A stretch of 64,000 nt of DNA from Syntrophomonas wolfei subsp. methylbutyratica (GCF_001570625.1 NZ_BBQT01000002.1:62001-126000), one strand, 5' to 3'; counted from the first letter of the stretch, positions 1 to 8,889 are shown. The notes: a model not told the origin generated them from the sequence alone. Program-made: numbers and translations.

Positions 1-1
1 C

Positions 2-502
2 TGGCCCTGGTTGTTTGGCTTAACCATCTTCACTATAGTAATTATTGTAAATCTTATTAATTCCAGTTATGGCCGGGCAATAATATCCGTGCGTGAAGAT
101 GAAGTGGCTTCAGAATTAATGGGCATAAATACCACCAATTACAAAGTACTGGCTTTCGTTATTGGCGCATTGTTTGCCGGGCTGGCCGGAGCGCTCTACG
201 CCCATTATTTCTATATTATCAAACCCTCAACTTTCAATTTCTTAAAGTCTTTTGACATCCTGGTCATGGTGGTTCTGGGCGGGCTGGGCAGTACCACCGG
301 GGCGGTTATAGCCGCTATTTTCGTTACCATGCTTACGGCCGCCTTGCAGACTTTCCCGGCTATTCGCATGGTTCTTTACGCAGTTACTCTGGTGGTGGTT
401 ATGGTTTACCGGCCTCAGGGCTTGATGGGCAATAAGGAATGGGGCCGGCGGACTTGGGGCAGGATTTGGGGTGAGAAAAATGAGCCTCTTGCAAATAAAT
501 AA
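2..502 (+). CDS. livM: Branched-chain amino acid ABC transporter permease LivM, 5'-truncated by window edge
   Basis: Membrane permease of a high-affinity branched-chain amino acid importer. Only the last 166 residues are present; the frame is open to the window start, so the true start lies upstream. The segment around residues 30-45 (RAIISVREDEVASELMGIN) is the cytoplasmic loop typical of LivM/LivH permeases that contacts the ATPases. It is followed by several hydrophobic helices and a C-terminal RPQGLMG motif usual for LivM. The stop overlaps livG, and livF follows, so this is one operon. Substrate specificity cannot be read from the permease; syntrophic Clostridia often carry several such systems, so amides or urea are possible alternatives. 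Confidence 0.9.
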   Translation, partial: WPWLFGLTIFTIVIIVNLINSSYGRAIISVREDEVASELMGINTTNYKVLAFVIGALFAGLAGALYAHYFYIIKPSTFNFLKSFDILVMVVLGGLGSTTGAVIAAIFVTMLTAALQTFPAIRMVLYAVTLVVVMVYRPQGLMGNKEWGRRTWGRIWGEKNEPLANK

Positions 503-1247
503 TTTAAACAAATCCTTTGGCGGGCTCAGCGCAGTGCTGGATTTCAACTTCCACCTGGAAGACGGTGAACTGCTGGGTCTGATTGGACCCAATGGAGCCG
601 GTAAAACCACGGTATTTAATCTGATTACCGGGGTATACAAGCCGGATGAGGGTAATATTATTTTTTCGGGACGAGATATCACCGGTTTAGCGCCCTATAC
701 TATTTGCCAGCAGGGAATCGCCCGCACCTTCCAAAACATCCGGCTTTTTAAAGACATCAGCGTTTTGGACAATGTCCGCATTGCTTTGCATAAAGATGCA
801 CCCTATGGCTTGCTGAAAACTTTGCTTAGAACCCCGGGATTTTTCCAGGGCGAAATAGAGATAAATAAAAAGGCTCGCGAATATTTGCAGATATTCAACC
901 TGGAGGATAAAGCCGGCGAAATAGCTTCCAGCTTGCCTTATGGGGAACAGAGAAGGTTAGAAATAGCCCGGGCCCTGGCCACCAAACCAACCCTATTGAT
1001 ACTGGATGAGCCGGCTGCGGGAATGAATCCCAATGAAACCCGGGAATTGATGGACTTGATACGTTGGATCAGGAAAGACTTTGGCCTTAGCATACTATTG
1101 ATTGAACACGATATGTCTTTGGTCATGGGAGTTTGCGAGCGCATCTATGTTTTGGACTATGGGCAGGTTATTGCTGAAGGCCTGCCGGAAGAAATAAGGC
1201 GAAATAAACGGGTAATCGAAGCTTACCTGGGAGAGGAAGTCGGATAG
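480..1247 (+). CDS. livG: Branched-chain amino acid ABC transporter ATPase LivG
   Basis: Cytoplasmic ATPase of the Liv importer, 255 residues, normal family length. Walker A GPNGAGKTT lies near residue 36, the signature SLPYGEQRRLEIARAL near residue 152, and Walker B LLILDEPAAGMNP near residue 175. The NE after AAGMNP and the inserted region between Walker A and the signature are typical of LivG. I prefer the ATG at 480 because the GGGGTG purine run then sits at a normal distance; a GTG at 471 would have no spacer. It overlaps livM by 23 bases and is followed after three bases by livF, so translation is probably coupled. Confidence 0.93.
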   Translation: MSLLQINNLNKSFGGLSAVLDFNFHLEDGELLGLIGPNGAGKTTVFNLITGVYKPDEGNIIFSGRDITGLAPYTICQQGIARTFQNIRLFKDISVLDNVRIALHKDAPYGLLKTLLRTPGFFQGEIEINKKAREYLQIFNLEDKAGEIASSLPYGEQRRLEIARALATKPTLLILDEPAAGMNPNETRELMDLIRWIRKDFGLSILLIEHDMSLVMGVCERIYVLDYGQVIAEGLPEEIRRNKRVIEAYLGEEVG

Positions 1248-1250
1248 CCG

Positions 1251-1955
1251 GTGCTTGAGGTTAAAGGAATCGATGTATATTACGGCGCCATACACGCCCT
1301 CAAAGGACTGTCCCTGGAAGTGGAAGAGGGCAGTATAGTAACCCTGATTGGAGCCAATGGAGCCGGGAAGACCACTACGCTAAAAAGCATTTCCGGTTTG
1401 CTGCGGCTCAGGAATGGTGCAATTATGTTTAAAGGAAGCGATATCAGCAAAGTGGCTCCGGAAAAAATTGTGGGACTGGGCATATCCCAGGTACCGGAGG
1501 GTCGAAGGGTTTTTTCCACCATGACTGTTCTGGAGAACCTGGAAATGGGGGCCTACTTGCGCAAAGACAAGAAAGGGATAGAAAGCGACCTGGAGAATGT
1601 TTTTACCCGCTTTCCCCGGCTCAAGGAAAGGAGAAAACAAACCGCCGGAACCTTGAGTGGAGGCGAACAGCAGATGCTGGCTATTGGCCGGGCCTTGATG
1701 GCCCGACCCGAGTTGATGCTGATGGATGAGCCTTCCATGGGCCTGGCGCCTTTGTTAGTAAAGGAGATTTTTGAAATAATAAAAGACATCAACGCCCGGG
1801 GAACCACCATACTGTTGGTGGAGCAGAATGCCAATATGGCCCTGTCAATTGCCAACCGGGCCTATGTCATTGAAACCGGAGAAATAGTCCTGGAGGGGAC
1901 GGCCGAACAGTTGATAAACAGTGAGGAAGTAAAGAAGGCTTACCTGGGGGGATAG
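1251..1955 (+). CDS. livF: Branched-chain amino acid ABC transporter ATPase LivF
   Basis: Second ATPase of the Liv importer, 234 residues. Walker A GANGAGKTT is near residue 33, the signature LSGGEQQMLAIGRALM near residue 136, and Walker B LMLMDEPSMGLAP near residue 157. The SMGLAP motif and short length distinguish LivF from LivG. It starts at GTG 1251, three bases after the livG stop. It is the last gene of the liv operon in this window. The matching periplasmic binding protein and livH must lie upstream of the window. Confidence 0.93.
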   Translation: MLEVKGIDVYYGAIHALKGLSLEVEEGSIVTLIGANGAGKTTTLKSISGLLRLRNGAIMFKGSDISKVAPEKIVGLGISQVPEGRRVFSTMTVLENLEMGAYLRKDKKGIESDLENVFTRFPRLKERRKQTAGTLSGGEQQMLAIGRALMARPELMLMDEPSMGLAPLLVKEIFEIIKDINARGTTILLVEQNANMALSIANRAYVIETGEIVLEGTAEQLINSEEVKKAYLGG

Positions 1956-1996
1956 AAGACGGAAGACGGAGGACGGAGGACGGAAGAGGGAAGGCG
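1955..1996 (+). repeat. Heptamer tandem repeat (GARGACG)6
   Basis: Six head-to-tail copies of a 7-base unit, GAAGACG/GAGGACG with later copies drifting, beginning in the livF stop codon. Low-complexity purine-rich DNA with no hairpin; probably slipped-strand expansion. No function is evident. Confidence 0.8.
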
Positions 1997-2082
1997 GAAT
2001 GGTCTTCTGGCGTTGGAGTCATGCTTAAGCTGACTATCGAATAACTTTGTCTAACAGCCATATTATATGAGGAGGTAAGATT

Positions 2083-2745
2083 ATGAAAGTAAAAGACCGT
2101 ATGTCCGAGGATGTTATAACGGTGGAGATGAATACCAGTCTCACCGAAGCCTTTCGTCTAATGAAAGAGAATAACATCCGGCGCTTACCGGTGGTGGACA
2201 AAGGCCGCCTGACCGGGATTATAACCCTGACCGATCTTAACCAGGCCGCGCCTTCCTCTGCTACTTCTTTAAGCATCCATGAACTGAATTACCTCCTGGC
2301 CAGGACTAAAATAAAAGACATAGTACCAAAAAAACAAAAAGTCCTCACCATTGGGCCAGAAAACTACATCGAAACCGCAGCTAAAATAATGCGGGAGAAT
2401 AAAGTTAGCGGCTTGCCGGTTCTGGAGCAGGATAAGCTGGTTGGCATAGTAACGGAAACCGACATTTTTGATGCTTTGATTGATATTTTGGGGGTTAATA
2501 GAGCTCATAGCCGTATAGACTGCTTTGTCAAGGATCGCCCCGGCAGCCTGGCGGAAGTAACCGGACTGATTGCGGAAAAAAGCATAAATATTTTGAATGC
2601 GGTGGTTTATTTTGATAATAAAAGCCAGCGCTACAAAATGATTCTTCGCATCGAAGACTTGAAATATGAACCACTGCTGGAAGAGCTTCAAAAACGGGGA
2701 TATGAAATTGAGTCAGTAATAGTAAGAGAAAGCGGTGAAGAATAG
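2083..2745 (+). CDS. CBS-pair and ACT domain protein (AcuB-like)
   Basis: Probable cytoplasmic sensor of 220 residues. Two CBS motifs occupy about residues 1-135: the first has MSEDVITVEMNTSLTEAF and RRLPVVDKGRLTGIIT, the second VLTIGPENYIETAA and SGLPVLEQDKLVGIVT. CBS pairs usually bind adenosine nucleotides. A C-terminal ACT domain (about 140-215, DRPGSLAEVTGLIAEKSINIL) usually binds amino acids. This CBS-CBS-ACT order is the AcuB-like family, whose role is poorly defined. It has its own GGAGG site (ATGAGGAGGT before 2083) and lies 127 bases after the liv operon. An amino-acid-responsive role next to an amino acid importer is plausible but is inference. Confidence 0.85.
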   Translation: MKVKDRMSEDVITVEMNTSLTEAFRLMKENNIRRLPVVDKGRLTGIITLTDLNQAAPSSATSLSIHELNYLLARTKIKDIVPKKQKVLTIGPENYIETAAKIMRENKVSGLPVLEQDKLVGIVTETDIFDALIDILGVNRAHSRIDCFVKDRPGSLAEVTGLIAEKSINILNAVVYFDNKSQRYKMILRIEDLKYEPLLEELQKRGYEIESVIVRESGEE

Positions 2746-2813
2746 ACAGAGCTTCAGCTCTCCCGGCAGAGCAGCTTATCCAGGTCTGCCAGGAAAGCTT
2801 TGCCACCGCTGAT

Positions 2814-2842
2814 TTGACAAAATACTTTTCAGGATATATACT
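2814..2842 (+). promoter_or_regulatory. Sigma-A type promoter upstream of tRNA-Sec
   Basis: TTGACA at 2814-2819, 17-base spacer, TATACT at 2837-2842. The match to the housekeeping consensus is near perfect. The tRNA begins about 80 bases downstream, so a 5' leader would be trimmed. Confidence 0.7.
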
Positions 2843-2923
2843 CATCTACGCAGCACCATAAAGTTGCTCTTTATCATGAAGCAGTTTCCCATAACTACAA
2901 CAGTTTATGGATATTTTAATCAA

Positions 2924-3022
2924 GGAAGCGGATCGGTCCTGGTGGGCCGCCTGGACTTCAAATCCAGTCTGCGCGGCGGTGGTCCCGTCGTGGGTGAGTT
3001 CGATTCTCACACGCTTCCGCCA
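2924..3022 (+). tRNA. selC: tRNA-Sec (anticodon TCA)
   Basis: Selenocysteine tRNA that reads UGA, 99 bases with encoded CCA. The anticodon arm is CTGGA-CTTCAAA-TCCAG with anticodon TCA. The acceptor pairs GGAAGCG with CGCTTCC, there is a long GC-rich variable arm (about 2975-2994), and the T arm is GTGAG-TTCGATT-CTCAC. These are the hallmarks of bacterial tRNA-Sec. It predicts selA and selB elsewhere in the genome, and it fits the two in-frame UGA genes in this window. Confidence 0.96.
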
Positions 3023-3053
3023 AATTACTAAATACAGGCTTTTAAGCTATTCC

Positions 3054-3446
3054 TTAAGTTAAAACATATAGGGAATCTCTTTCTAAAGAAGGATATAAGT
3101 TTAAAAAGTCTTCTTTTGATATTATATGTTGTTTCATTAGAGGTCTCAGCTTTTCATAATTGTTGCCTATTTCGTAAATGACCTCGCCGCCTTCCCAATG
3201 TAACATAACTTCCGATTCCTGGTTTCCTGGAAATTTAGATAAAAAAGACCTGATTCTTTGATTTAAAGCATTGTCTTTTGACTTTACCATATCACAGGAA
3301 CATCCCCCTAATGTTAACAGATAGTAATATTTATCGTGCTCTTTTTGAAGTTGATGTTTAGCATAAGTAACTAATACCAGAGTATCTTCTATAAACCTGT
3401 AATTTTCCAGCAGAAAATTGCTTCGAATTCCTATAAAATAACACAT
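3054..3446 (-). CDS. Hypothetical protein, 130 aa
   Basis: Family not recognised. The start at ATG 3446 is chosen because a GGAGG site lies 5 bases upstream; the open frame extends to 3488 without such a site. The N-terminus is MCYFIGIRSNF. A GGCSCDMV segment near residue 65 carries two cysteines that could bind metal or be redox-active. The rest is soluble, with an acidic and aromatic C-terminal half (LHWEGGEVIYEIGNNYEK). There is no signal peptide or membrane helix. It points toward tRNA-Sec and is alone on its strand here; nothing ties it to selenium beyond position. Confidence 0.6.
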   Translation of the reverse strand: MCYFIGIRSNFLLENYRFIEDTLVLVTYAKHQLQKEHDKYYYLLTLGGCSCDMVKSKDNALNQRIRSFLSKFPGNQESEVMLHWEGGEVIYEIGNNYEKLRPLMKQHIISKEDFLNLYPSLERDSLYVLT

Positions 3447-3557
3447 AATAACCTCCATTCCGCCGCTACTGCTGGCGGCAGTAATCACTGGTAGAGGCAG
3501 ACAAGGGAAACCTTCAACGGGATTTGGTCCTCGCGGGTATTAAAGGAAAAGCATAAA

Positions 3558-3585
3558 ACGGGGGCCAATATGGCCCCCGTTTTTA
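3558..3585. terminator. Bidirectional intrinsic terminator
   Basis: A 9-bp stem ACGGGGGCC / GGCCCCCGT with an AATAT loop is followed by TTTTTAT; the opposite strand also has a short U tract. It lies just beyond the stop of the minus-strand regulator operon. Confidence 0.85.
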
Positions 3586-3591
3586 TTGGGA

Positions 3592-3732
3592 CTATCTTTG
3601 GGCTCCTCGGCGTTGTTTGAAAAGGGCATCTTTCTTGGCATACTCCGCATGGGGATCTTTAGCAGGGATGTCTTCCAGAACGCTGGGGTCTAGCATTCTG
3701 TTCCGGGCAACACTTTTTGCTTTTTTAACCAA
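3592..3732 (-). CDS. Small basic hypothetical protein, 46 aa
   Basis: The start is taken as TTG 3732, which follows a GGGAGGTGAAGAG ribosome site. The product is MVKKAKSVARNRM followed by DPSVLEDIPAKDPHAEYAK and a basic RRGAQR end, charged and soluble. The open frame extends upstream to 3933, over the 3' end of the response regulator, but without a ribosome site. It sits between the response regulator and the terminator, so it may be the last cistron of that operon. No family recognised. Confidence 0.5.
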   Translation of the reverse strand: MVKKAKSVARNRMLDPSVLEDIPAKDPHAEYAKKDALFKQRRGAQR

Positions 3733-3844
3733 ACTCTTCACCTCCCAAAAAAGTCCTGCACTATATTTTGCCCGGGTGAAGTCTTTTATCATCGACCACT
3801 TTTTGTCAGGTGAAGAAATGGAATAAAAATTAGATATCAGGTCG

Positions 3845-5032
3845 CTAGTTTTCGCCAAAGGGATTTCCTGCTGCTTTATCGCCAAGGGGTTCCAGCACCC
3901 GGACTGTTTCACGGATACGGGATTTCTCAGCAAAATTTAAAAGGCGTTTCTGCAAAACGGGGGTAATCTCCTGGCCTTGAGGAAGAAGAACCAAACCCTT
4001 ATCATCCTGCAAATCATTCAGCAATACCATACCTACTTCAATATCCTTGATTTTTACCAGGCGGCCATCAGCATCTTCTTGCGACCATTCCTTGAGGTTT
4101 TGGACTTCAATAATCAAAGCGGAGAGAACCTCGGGGTCATAATTCTCCGCATATTTTTGCAGGTACTCCAGGGCATAGGTGGCTGACCAGCTTTTTTTAA
4201 TCAGCGCATTAAAGTCCAATACTATCTTAAGAATACGCCCCAGCAGAGGTATCTCTTTCTCTGCGAGTCCAGAATGGGCATCCTGTTTCGGATAGTTTTT
4301 CATTTGGCAAGCAATAGCCTCGGCCACATTCTCCAGGCGAGGGATGTTGGCCAATAGATCCTGGGCTGTAGCAGGATGGGACCGGTACATTTTATATTCA
4401 TCGGGTGATAAGTACTCTCCGGATTCTTGTTTTTGCAGGATATACTCGGGAATGGTAATGAGACCGATGGGGGATAACATCAAGGCCAAATCCACTTCCC
4501 AGGGTTTTTCCACATTAAGGTGCAGAGCTGTTCTTTTGGCCAGATTGCGCAGACGGGAGAGCTGATTGAATTCCTGGGGCTTGGATATGGATAGTATATC
4601 AATAAGCAGCTTTATGCTTCCCTTCAAGGTCTGTTCCAGCAGTTCGCGCTCGGAGCATATAAGCCGGTATTGTTCCAGGGCGGCGGCTATGGCATAAATG
4701 AAATCTTTAATCGGGCAGGGCTTGGTCAGAAAGCGGAATATATTACCCTGGTTAACGGCGTTTATGGCCATATCTATATCGGCATAGCCGGTTAACATGA
4801 TTCTAACCGTATCGGGTGCTATTTCTTTTACTCTTTCCAGAAAGGCGATGCCATCCACACCCGGCATCTTGTAGTCAGATATGACCACGGCCATAGGACC
4901 ATGCTTTTGCAAAGTTTCCCAACCTTTTTCCGCATTGTTGGCGGTAAAAAGCTCCAAGCGCAAGCCCAATTGCCTTCTATAAGATGCCAGGATCTTTTCA
5001 TCATCATCGACCAGTAAAATCTTTTTATTCAT
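3845..5032 (-). CDS. Response regulator: receiver plus degenerate HD-GYP-like domain
   Basis: Cytoplasmic response regulator of 395 residues. Residues 1-120 form a canonical receiver: DDD near 9-11, phospho-acceptor Asp in VVISDYKMPG (about 55), Thr in LTGYA and Lys in LTKPC. About residues 150-300 align with RpfG-type HD-GYP phosphodiesterases (LMLSPIGLITIPEYIL, then LSPDEYKMYRSHP). However, the metal-binding HD is replaced by SP, and no HHExxDGxGYP motif follows. The domain is therefore probably not a c-di-GMP phosphodiesterase and may be a binding scaffold. The C-terminal 90 residues (VGMVLLNDL, VLLPQGQEI) resemble the segment that follows many HD/HDOD regulators. It is encoded 17 bases after the histidine kinase, its likely partner. 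Confidence 0.85.
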   Translation of the reverse strand: MNKKILLVDDDEKILASYRRQLGLRLELFTANNAEKGWETLQKHGPMAVVISDYKMPGVDGIAFLERVKEIAPDTVRIMLTGYADIDMAINAVNQGNIFRFLTKPCPIKDFIYAIAAALEQYRLICSERELLEQTLKGSIKLLIDILSISKPQEFNQLSRLRNLAKRTALHLNVEKPWEVDLALMLSPIGLITIPEYILQKQESGEYLSPDEYKMYRSHPATAQDLLANIPRLENVAEAIACQMKNYPKQDAHSGLAEKEIPLLGRILKIVLDFNALIKKSWSATYALEYLQKYAENYDPEVLSALIIEVQNLKEWSQEDADGRLVKIKDIEVGMVLLNDLQDDKGLVLLPQGQEITPVLQKRLLNFAEKSRIRETVRVLEPLGDKAAGNPFGEN

Positions 5033-5049
5033 CAGCTAACCCCCCAAAC

Positions 5050-7101
5050 CTAAATCGGACCCTTGATGGGCAATCTAATATAGAAAGTGGTGCCCCGGCC
5101 AACTTCGGATTCTAGCTCAATCAACCCATTATGCTTGTTTACTATGATATCATGGGAAATGGCCAGGCCCTGACCGGTGCCTTTGCCCACCTCTTTGGTA
5201 GTAAAAAAAGGATCAAATACTTTATTTATTATTGTATCGGGAATACCCATACCGTTATCGGAAATTCGTATCTCAACATAAGAGCCATTTTTTTGGCTGC
5301 TAATAACAATTCTTCCCTTTGGATAAAGGCCCTTTTCAATTGCGTTTTGTATACTATGGGAGGAATTAACAATCATATTCAATAGTACCTGATTAATCTG
5401 ATTAACCACCATTTTAACAGCAGGAAGATCGTTGCCCAGATTCAACTCCAGATCCGCCAGGTGTTTCCATTCATTTTTAGCAATAGAGACCGTTCCCATT
5501 ATGGCATGGTTAACATTGGCTATTTGTTTTTCACCGGATCCGGGGTGAGCAAAATTCCTTAGAGCGGTCACAATATCTGAAACGCCTGTTACTCCTTCGA
5601 GGGATTGTTGAATAGCCTGGGGAATCTCATTTCGAAAGAAATCAAGTTCCCTTTGGGATTTTTCCAACAGTTTTTCTAAACCCAGGATGCATGACGATAT
5701 ATCTTCGAAACTGGCAAGTGCTTTGACTTGATCTAATATGGAGAAAGTACTGGCAAAAGCTTCGTTTAAAAAGGACAGGTTATCCCCGATATACTGCATG
5801 GGGTTGTTTATCTCATGGGCAATGCCGGCGGCCAGCTGGCCGATAGATTCTAATTTTTGAGAAAGAGCCAACTGGGACTCGGCTTTGCGCAATTCGGTAA
5901 CATCCCGAAAAACGAAAACCATACCATGATCATTTCCGTCATTCCCCGGAATATGGGTGACCGTAGTAGACAAAAGGCTGATTTGTCCCAGGTTGTTTAT
6001 GATGCGTATATCCACCGGGTGCGGTTCATCTTTGCTGGCAAAAAAGAGGCTGTGGTTTAGATGAGTATAACCTTCAACCAGAGGCACCACTTCCAGCAAG
6101 CGTTTACCCCGGGCGTATTCATTCTTCCATTCGAAAAAGCGTTCCGCTTCCGTATTGATAAAGGTGATGATTCCGTAATTATCCGTAGTAATTACCCCAT
6201 GACCGATACTGCTGAGGATCAGCGCCAGCCGCTCTTTTTCCGCTGCCAGAGCTTTTTCTGCTTGCCGGCGTTTGGTGTTGTCGCGAGCTGTACCCTGTAT
6301 GGCTATGCTTTGATCACTATATCTAATTAAACGGCTGCTTACTTCGACAGGGATTTTATTCCGGTTTTTCCCGATTATTTCAAGCTCATAACATGTTGTT
6401 CCCCCTTGATTAATCTTTTGCTTCATCATCTTTTTGCTCAAATCCAGGTACTCAGGAGCCACCAAGTGCTCCATACTAATATTCAGGAGTTCCTCCCTGC
6501 TATAACCAGTAATAGCTTGCGCCGCCTTGTTGAAGTCCAGGTATTGCCCTCCAGGGTCTTGAATATAAACAATATCATTGGCATTCTCAAAAAGCTCGCG
6601 GTACCTTTCCTCACTGGCTTTCAGAGCCTCCTCGACGAGTTTGCGTTCTGTTACCACTCGTCCTACAAAGATGGCTCCATCCACTTCGCTGTTATCATTA
6701 AATCGCGGATTGCCCACAAGTTCCACCCAATGATAATCTCCCGCACTATCTTTAATGCGAATTTCAAGCGATTCGGATTCTTTGTTTTTTATTATCTTCT
6801 TAAAAGCAGTAGTCAAAAGCATGATATCATAGGAATGCAGCAGGTTATAGATGGGTTTTCCCATTAGTTCTTCGGGATTATATTTGAGAAAAGGAGTAGG
6901 GGATGGAAGCATTTGTGCAGCGGTAATCCCGGTCATTTTTTCCAGGGCACGGTTCCAGGCTATAATTTTTTGATCGATATCAATGACCAATACCGCATCG
7001 GGAAGAGAGTCAATTATTGAAGCCAGGAATTTTCCGGATAATTCGGATGATATAAAAAAAGGTTTTTTTATATATTCTGAAGATTTGCTGAAAATCAACA
7101 C
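5050..7101 (-). CDS. PAS-domain sensor histidine kinase
   Basis: Soluble multi-PAS histidine kinase of about 683 residues with no membrane helices, so it probably senses an internal signal. PAS domains lie at about 25-160 (with PAC segment DYHWVELVGNPRF), 165-285 and 290-405. The phospho-acceptor His is in LAAGIAHEINNPMQYIGD (about 425). The ATPase domain has the N box NMIVNSSHSIQNA and G boxes DNGMGIP and GKGTGQGLAIS. The GxGQGL form and HEINNP box match the NtrB/HPK4-like group. The response regulator follows 17 bases downstream. The annotated start is GTG 7101; TTG 7098 is an alternative, since the GGGGAGG site lies very close to both. Confidence 0.9.
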   Translation of the reverse strand: MLIFSKSSEYIKKPFFISSELSGKFLASIIDSLPDAVLVIDIDQKIIAWNRALEKMTGITAAQMLPSPTPFLKYNPEELMGKPIYNLLHSYDIMLLTTAFKKIIKNKESESLEIRIKDSAGDYHWVELVGNPRFNDNSEVDGAIFVGRVVTERKLVEEALKASEERYRELFENANDIVYIQDPGGQYLDFNKAAQAITGYSREELLNISMEHLVAPEYLDLSKKMMKQKINQGGTTCYELEIIGKNRNKIPVEVSSRLIRYSDQSIAIQGTARDNTKRRQAEKALAAEKERLALILSSIGHGVITTDNYGIITFINTEAERFFEWKNEYARGKRLLEVVPLVEGYTHLNHSLFFASKDEPHPVDIRIINNLGQISLLSTTVTHIPGNDGNDHGMVFVFRDVTELRKAESQLALSQKLESIGQLAAGIAHEINNPMQYIGDNLSFLNEAFASTFSILDQVKALASFEDISSCILGLEKLLEKSQRELDFFRNEIPQAIQQSLEGVTGVSDIVTALRNFAHPGSGEKQIANVNHAIMGTVSIAKNEWKHLADLELNLGNDLPAVKMVVNQINQVLLNMIVNSSHSIQNAIEKGLYPKGRIVISSQKNGSYVEIRISDNGMGIPDTIINKVFDPFFTTKEVGKGTGQGLAISHDIIVNKHNGLIELESEVGRGTTFYIRLPIKGPI

Positions 7102-7293
7102 CTCCCCTGGTTAAATTATCAGGTACTGCCTGCAAGTAGATCATGGTTTAAAAGAGATGCTTCCCGAATTTGTCAGAAAATTGGCTAATTTAAATCTAAT
7201 CGAAATTGTCCGCTTTGTCAATACAATATAGGACTTCTGTCGGTAGCAATTAAAAACCAGGGACAATGTGGGTAGGGGATGAGGAATAGGGGA

Positions 7294-7875
7294 TTAGGGG
7301 GAAAGCAGATGTTTTTTCCCCAGGTAGCGACCAGCGACCAGGAGAAGGAGAATAAGACCCAGCAACAGGAGGGTCAGGCGAATATCCTTGACCTGGAACA
7401 GGCAAAGCCCCAGACCGGTATAGAGCAAGGCGGTGGGAAGCTTGCCGATGGCGGAGGAAAAGAAAAAGGTCCAAAAAGGAACGCCGGCCAGGGCGGCGGC
7501 GGCATTTATTATCGGGGTAGGAACCACCGGCAACACCCGGGCAATTAAGATACTCCAAAAAGCCAGGCGGGTATCTATTTCCCGTATATCATAGGAAAAG
7601 CGAGACTGTATGGTTTTAATTACCCATTCTGAGCCAGCCAGTCGGCAAATCCAGTAGGCCAGGCAGGCCCCGGCCAGAGCACCGGACCAGGCCAGGAAAA
7701 AGCCCAGTTTAAAACCAAACAAAAGCCCTCCCGCCGCGGCTAGAATTACATAAGGAAAAACCGGGAATACCGCCTGAATAATAAATAGAGCAGAAGCCAC
7801 TGCCGGAGCCAGCAGGCCATATGATTTAAGAAAAGAGCTGATGGCGGTAATGCTATCCAGAGAATGAAGATCCAT
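7294..7875 (-). CDS. TVP38/TMEM64 family membrane protein
   Basis: Integral membrane protein of about 193 residues of the TVP38/TMEM64 (DedA-like, VTT domain) family. Family markers are FPYVILAAAGGLLFG near residue 45, the SGALAGACLAYWICRLAG segment, FxxxxxARVLPVVPTPIINAAAALAGV with the conserved proline motif, and IGKLPTALLYT. About five hydrophobic segments are present. Related proteins act in lipid scrambling or membrane homeostasis, but the bacterial role is unclear. ATG 7875 has an AAGGTGG site upstream; the frame is open to 7902. It stands alone on this strand. Confidence 0.85.
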   Translation of the reverse strand: MDLHSLDSITAISSFLKSYGLLAPAVASALFIIQAVFPVFPYVILAAAGGLLFGFKLGFFLAWSGALAGACLAYWICRLAGSEWVIKTIQSRFSYDIREIDTRLAFWSILIARVLPVVPTPIINAAAALAGVPFWTFFFSSAIGKLPTALLYTGLGLCLFQVKDIRLTLLLLGLILLLLVAGRYLGKKHLLSP

Positions 7876-8157
7876 TAAGTCTACCACCTTCTTCGATATC
7901 AACAGGCCAATAGGCCCTTAATTATTTTAAAATACCGAAAACCAGAGACAAGGTCAAGAAAAAATGGGTAGGGTCAGGCTAAATGCTATAGTTTTTATAC
8001 TTATGCTGAAAATAAAGGAAAATAAATTTGCAGAAACTCGGCTAGATTCAAGGTTAGTTCTATGGAATCAGTCTTATGATGCTGGTGATTAAAATAGTAT
8101 GGTAAAATAAGTATCGGAGCTGCACGGTAATTAAAAATTTTAAGAAGCGGTATTATT

Positions 8158-8799
8158 ATGCATTTTAATCTGCTGGATTATTTATTTATAGGCATTATAT
8201 TATTAAGCGCCTGGGCTGGTTATCGCCAGGGGCTGGTGGATGCGATAGGGGGACTGCTGGGTACGCTGGGCGGCTTAATACTAGCCGTTCTATATCGAGA
8301 AGAACTGGCATTTTACCTCGATAGACACTATGGTTTTACGCAGGCCCTGGGCGATTTATTGGCAGAGCGAATGCCCGCCCCGGTTTGTTCCCCCGAATGG
8401 GGAGCAGTGGGGAAGGGATTGGGTCTACCTGAGATACTGCTTGATCCAACTGCCTTCCTGGCCCAGCTCTTGCTCTCGCTGTTGTGTTTTTTGCTAATAC
8501 TATTTACCAGCAGTTTTATAATAAAATTGGTTTTTGCCGCCTTTAACCGACTGCTCTCTTGCGGAGGGCTGGACTGGCTCAACCGCGTTTTGGGCTTGCT
8601 GCTGGTAACGGCGAAAAATATTATAATTATGATTTTCTTGACCGGGCTGCTCTATCCGGCCATCAACCTGGCGGCCCGGATGGGTTCGGCCTGGGCTGTC
8701 AGTATAAACAATAGTCTTAGCATGTCATTACTGGCTCCCTGGTTCCTGGAGCTCTTCACCTACGGTAAGACTTTATTGGGAATTGCAGCGCTGTGTTGA
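8158..8799 (+). CDS. CvpA family membrane protein
   Basis: Protein of 213 residues with four or five membrane helices. The start, MHFNLLDYLFIGIILLSAWAGYRQGLVDAIGGLLG, has the CvpA-family pattern of Asp in helix 1 and GxRxGL before helix 2. CvpA was first linked to colicin V production in E. coli; Firmicutes homologues are of unsettled envelope function. The 3' end overlaps a hairpin repeat (8788-8830) whose sequence supplies the stop codon, so the C-terminus may have been altered by that repeat. Confidence 0.8.
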   Translation: MHFNLLDYLFIGIILLSAWAGYRQGLVDAIGGLLGTLGGLILAVLYREELAFYLDRHYGFTQALGDLLAERMPAPVCSPEWGAVGKGLGLPEILLDPTAFLAQLLLSLLCFLLILFTSSFIIKLVFAAFNRLLSCGGLDWLNRVLGLLLVTAKNIIIMIFLTGLLYPAINLAARMGSAWAVSINNSLSMSLLAPWFLELFTYGKTLLGIAALC

Positions 8800-8830
8800 A
8801 ACTGCTTCACAGTTTCTTCCGATGCTTAAA
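8788..8830 (+). repeat. Short hairpin repeat, copy 1 (pair with 59754-59796)
   Basis: A 43-base sequence, largely the same as that at 59754-59796. Its core is the perfect stem GAAACTG / CAGTTTC around a 5-base loop (8798-8816), followed by TTCC and ATGCTTAAA. It overlaps the CvpA stop. Confidence 0.75.
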
Positions 8831-8889
8831 GTATAGGGAGCGTGGATGCGGCAAAAGCTAAAGTCAGGGATTTTAAGATATGCAACAAT

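Noticed and set aside
242-682. Minus-strand ORFs over the liv operon
   Set aside because: Antisense shadows of well-recognised coding genes.
3733-3933. N-terminal extension of the 46-residue protein to 3933
   Set aside because: It overlaps the response regulator 3' end and has no ribosome site; a TTG start at 3732 does.
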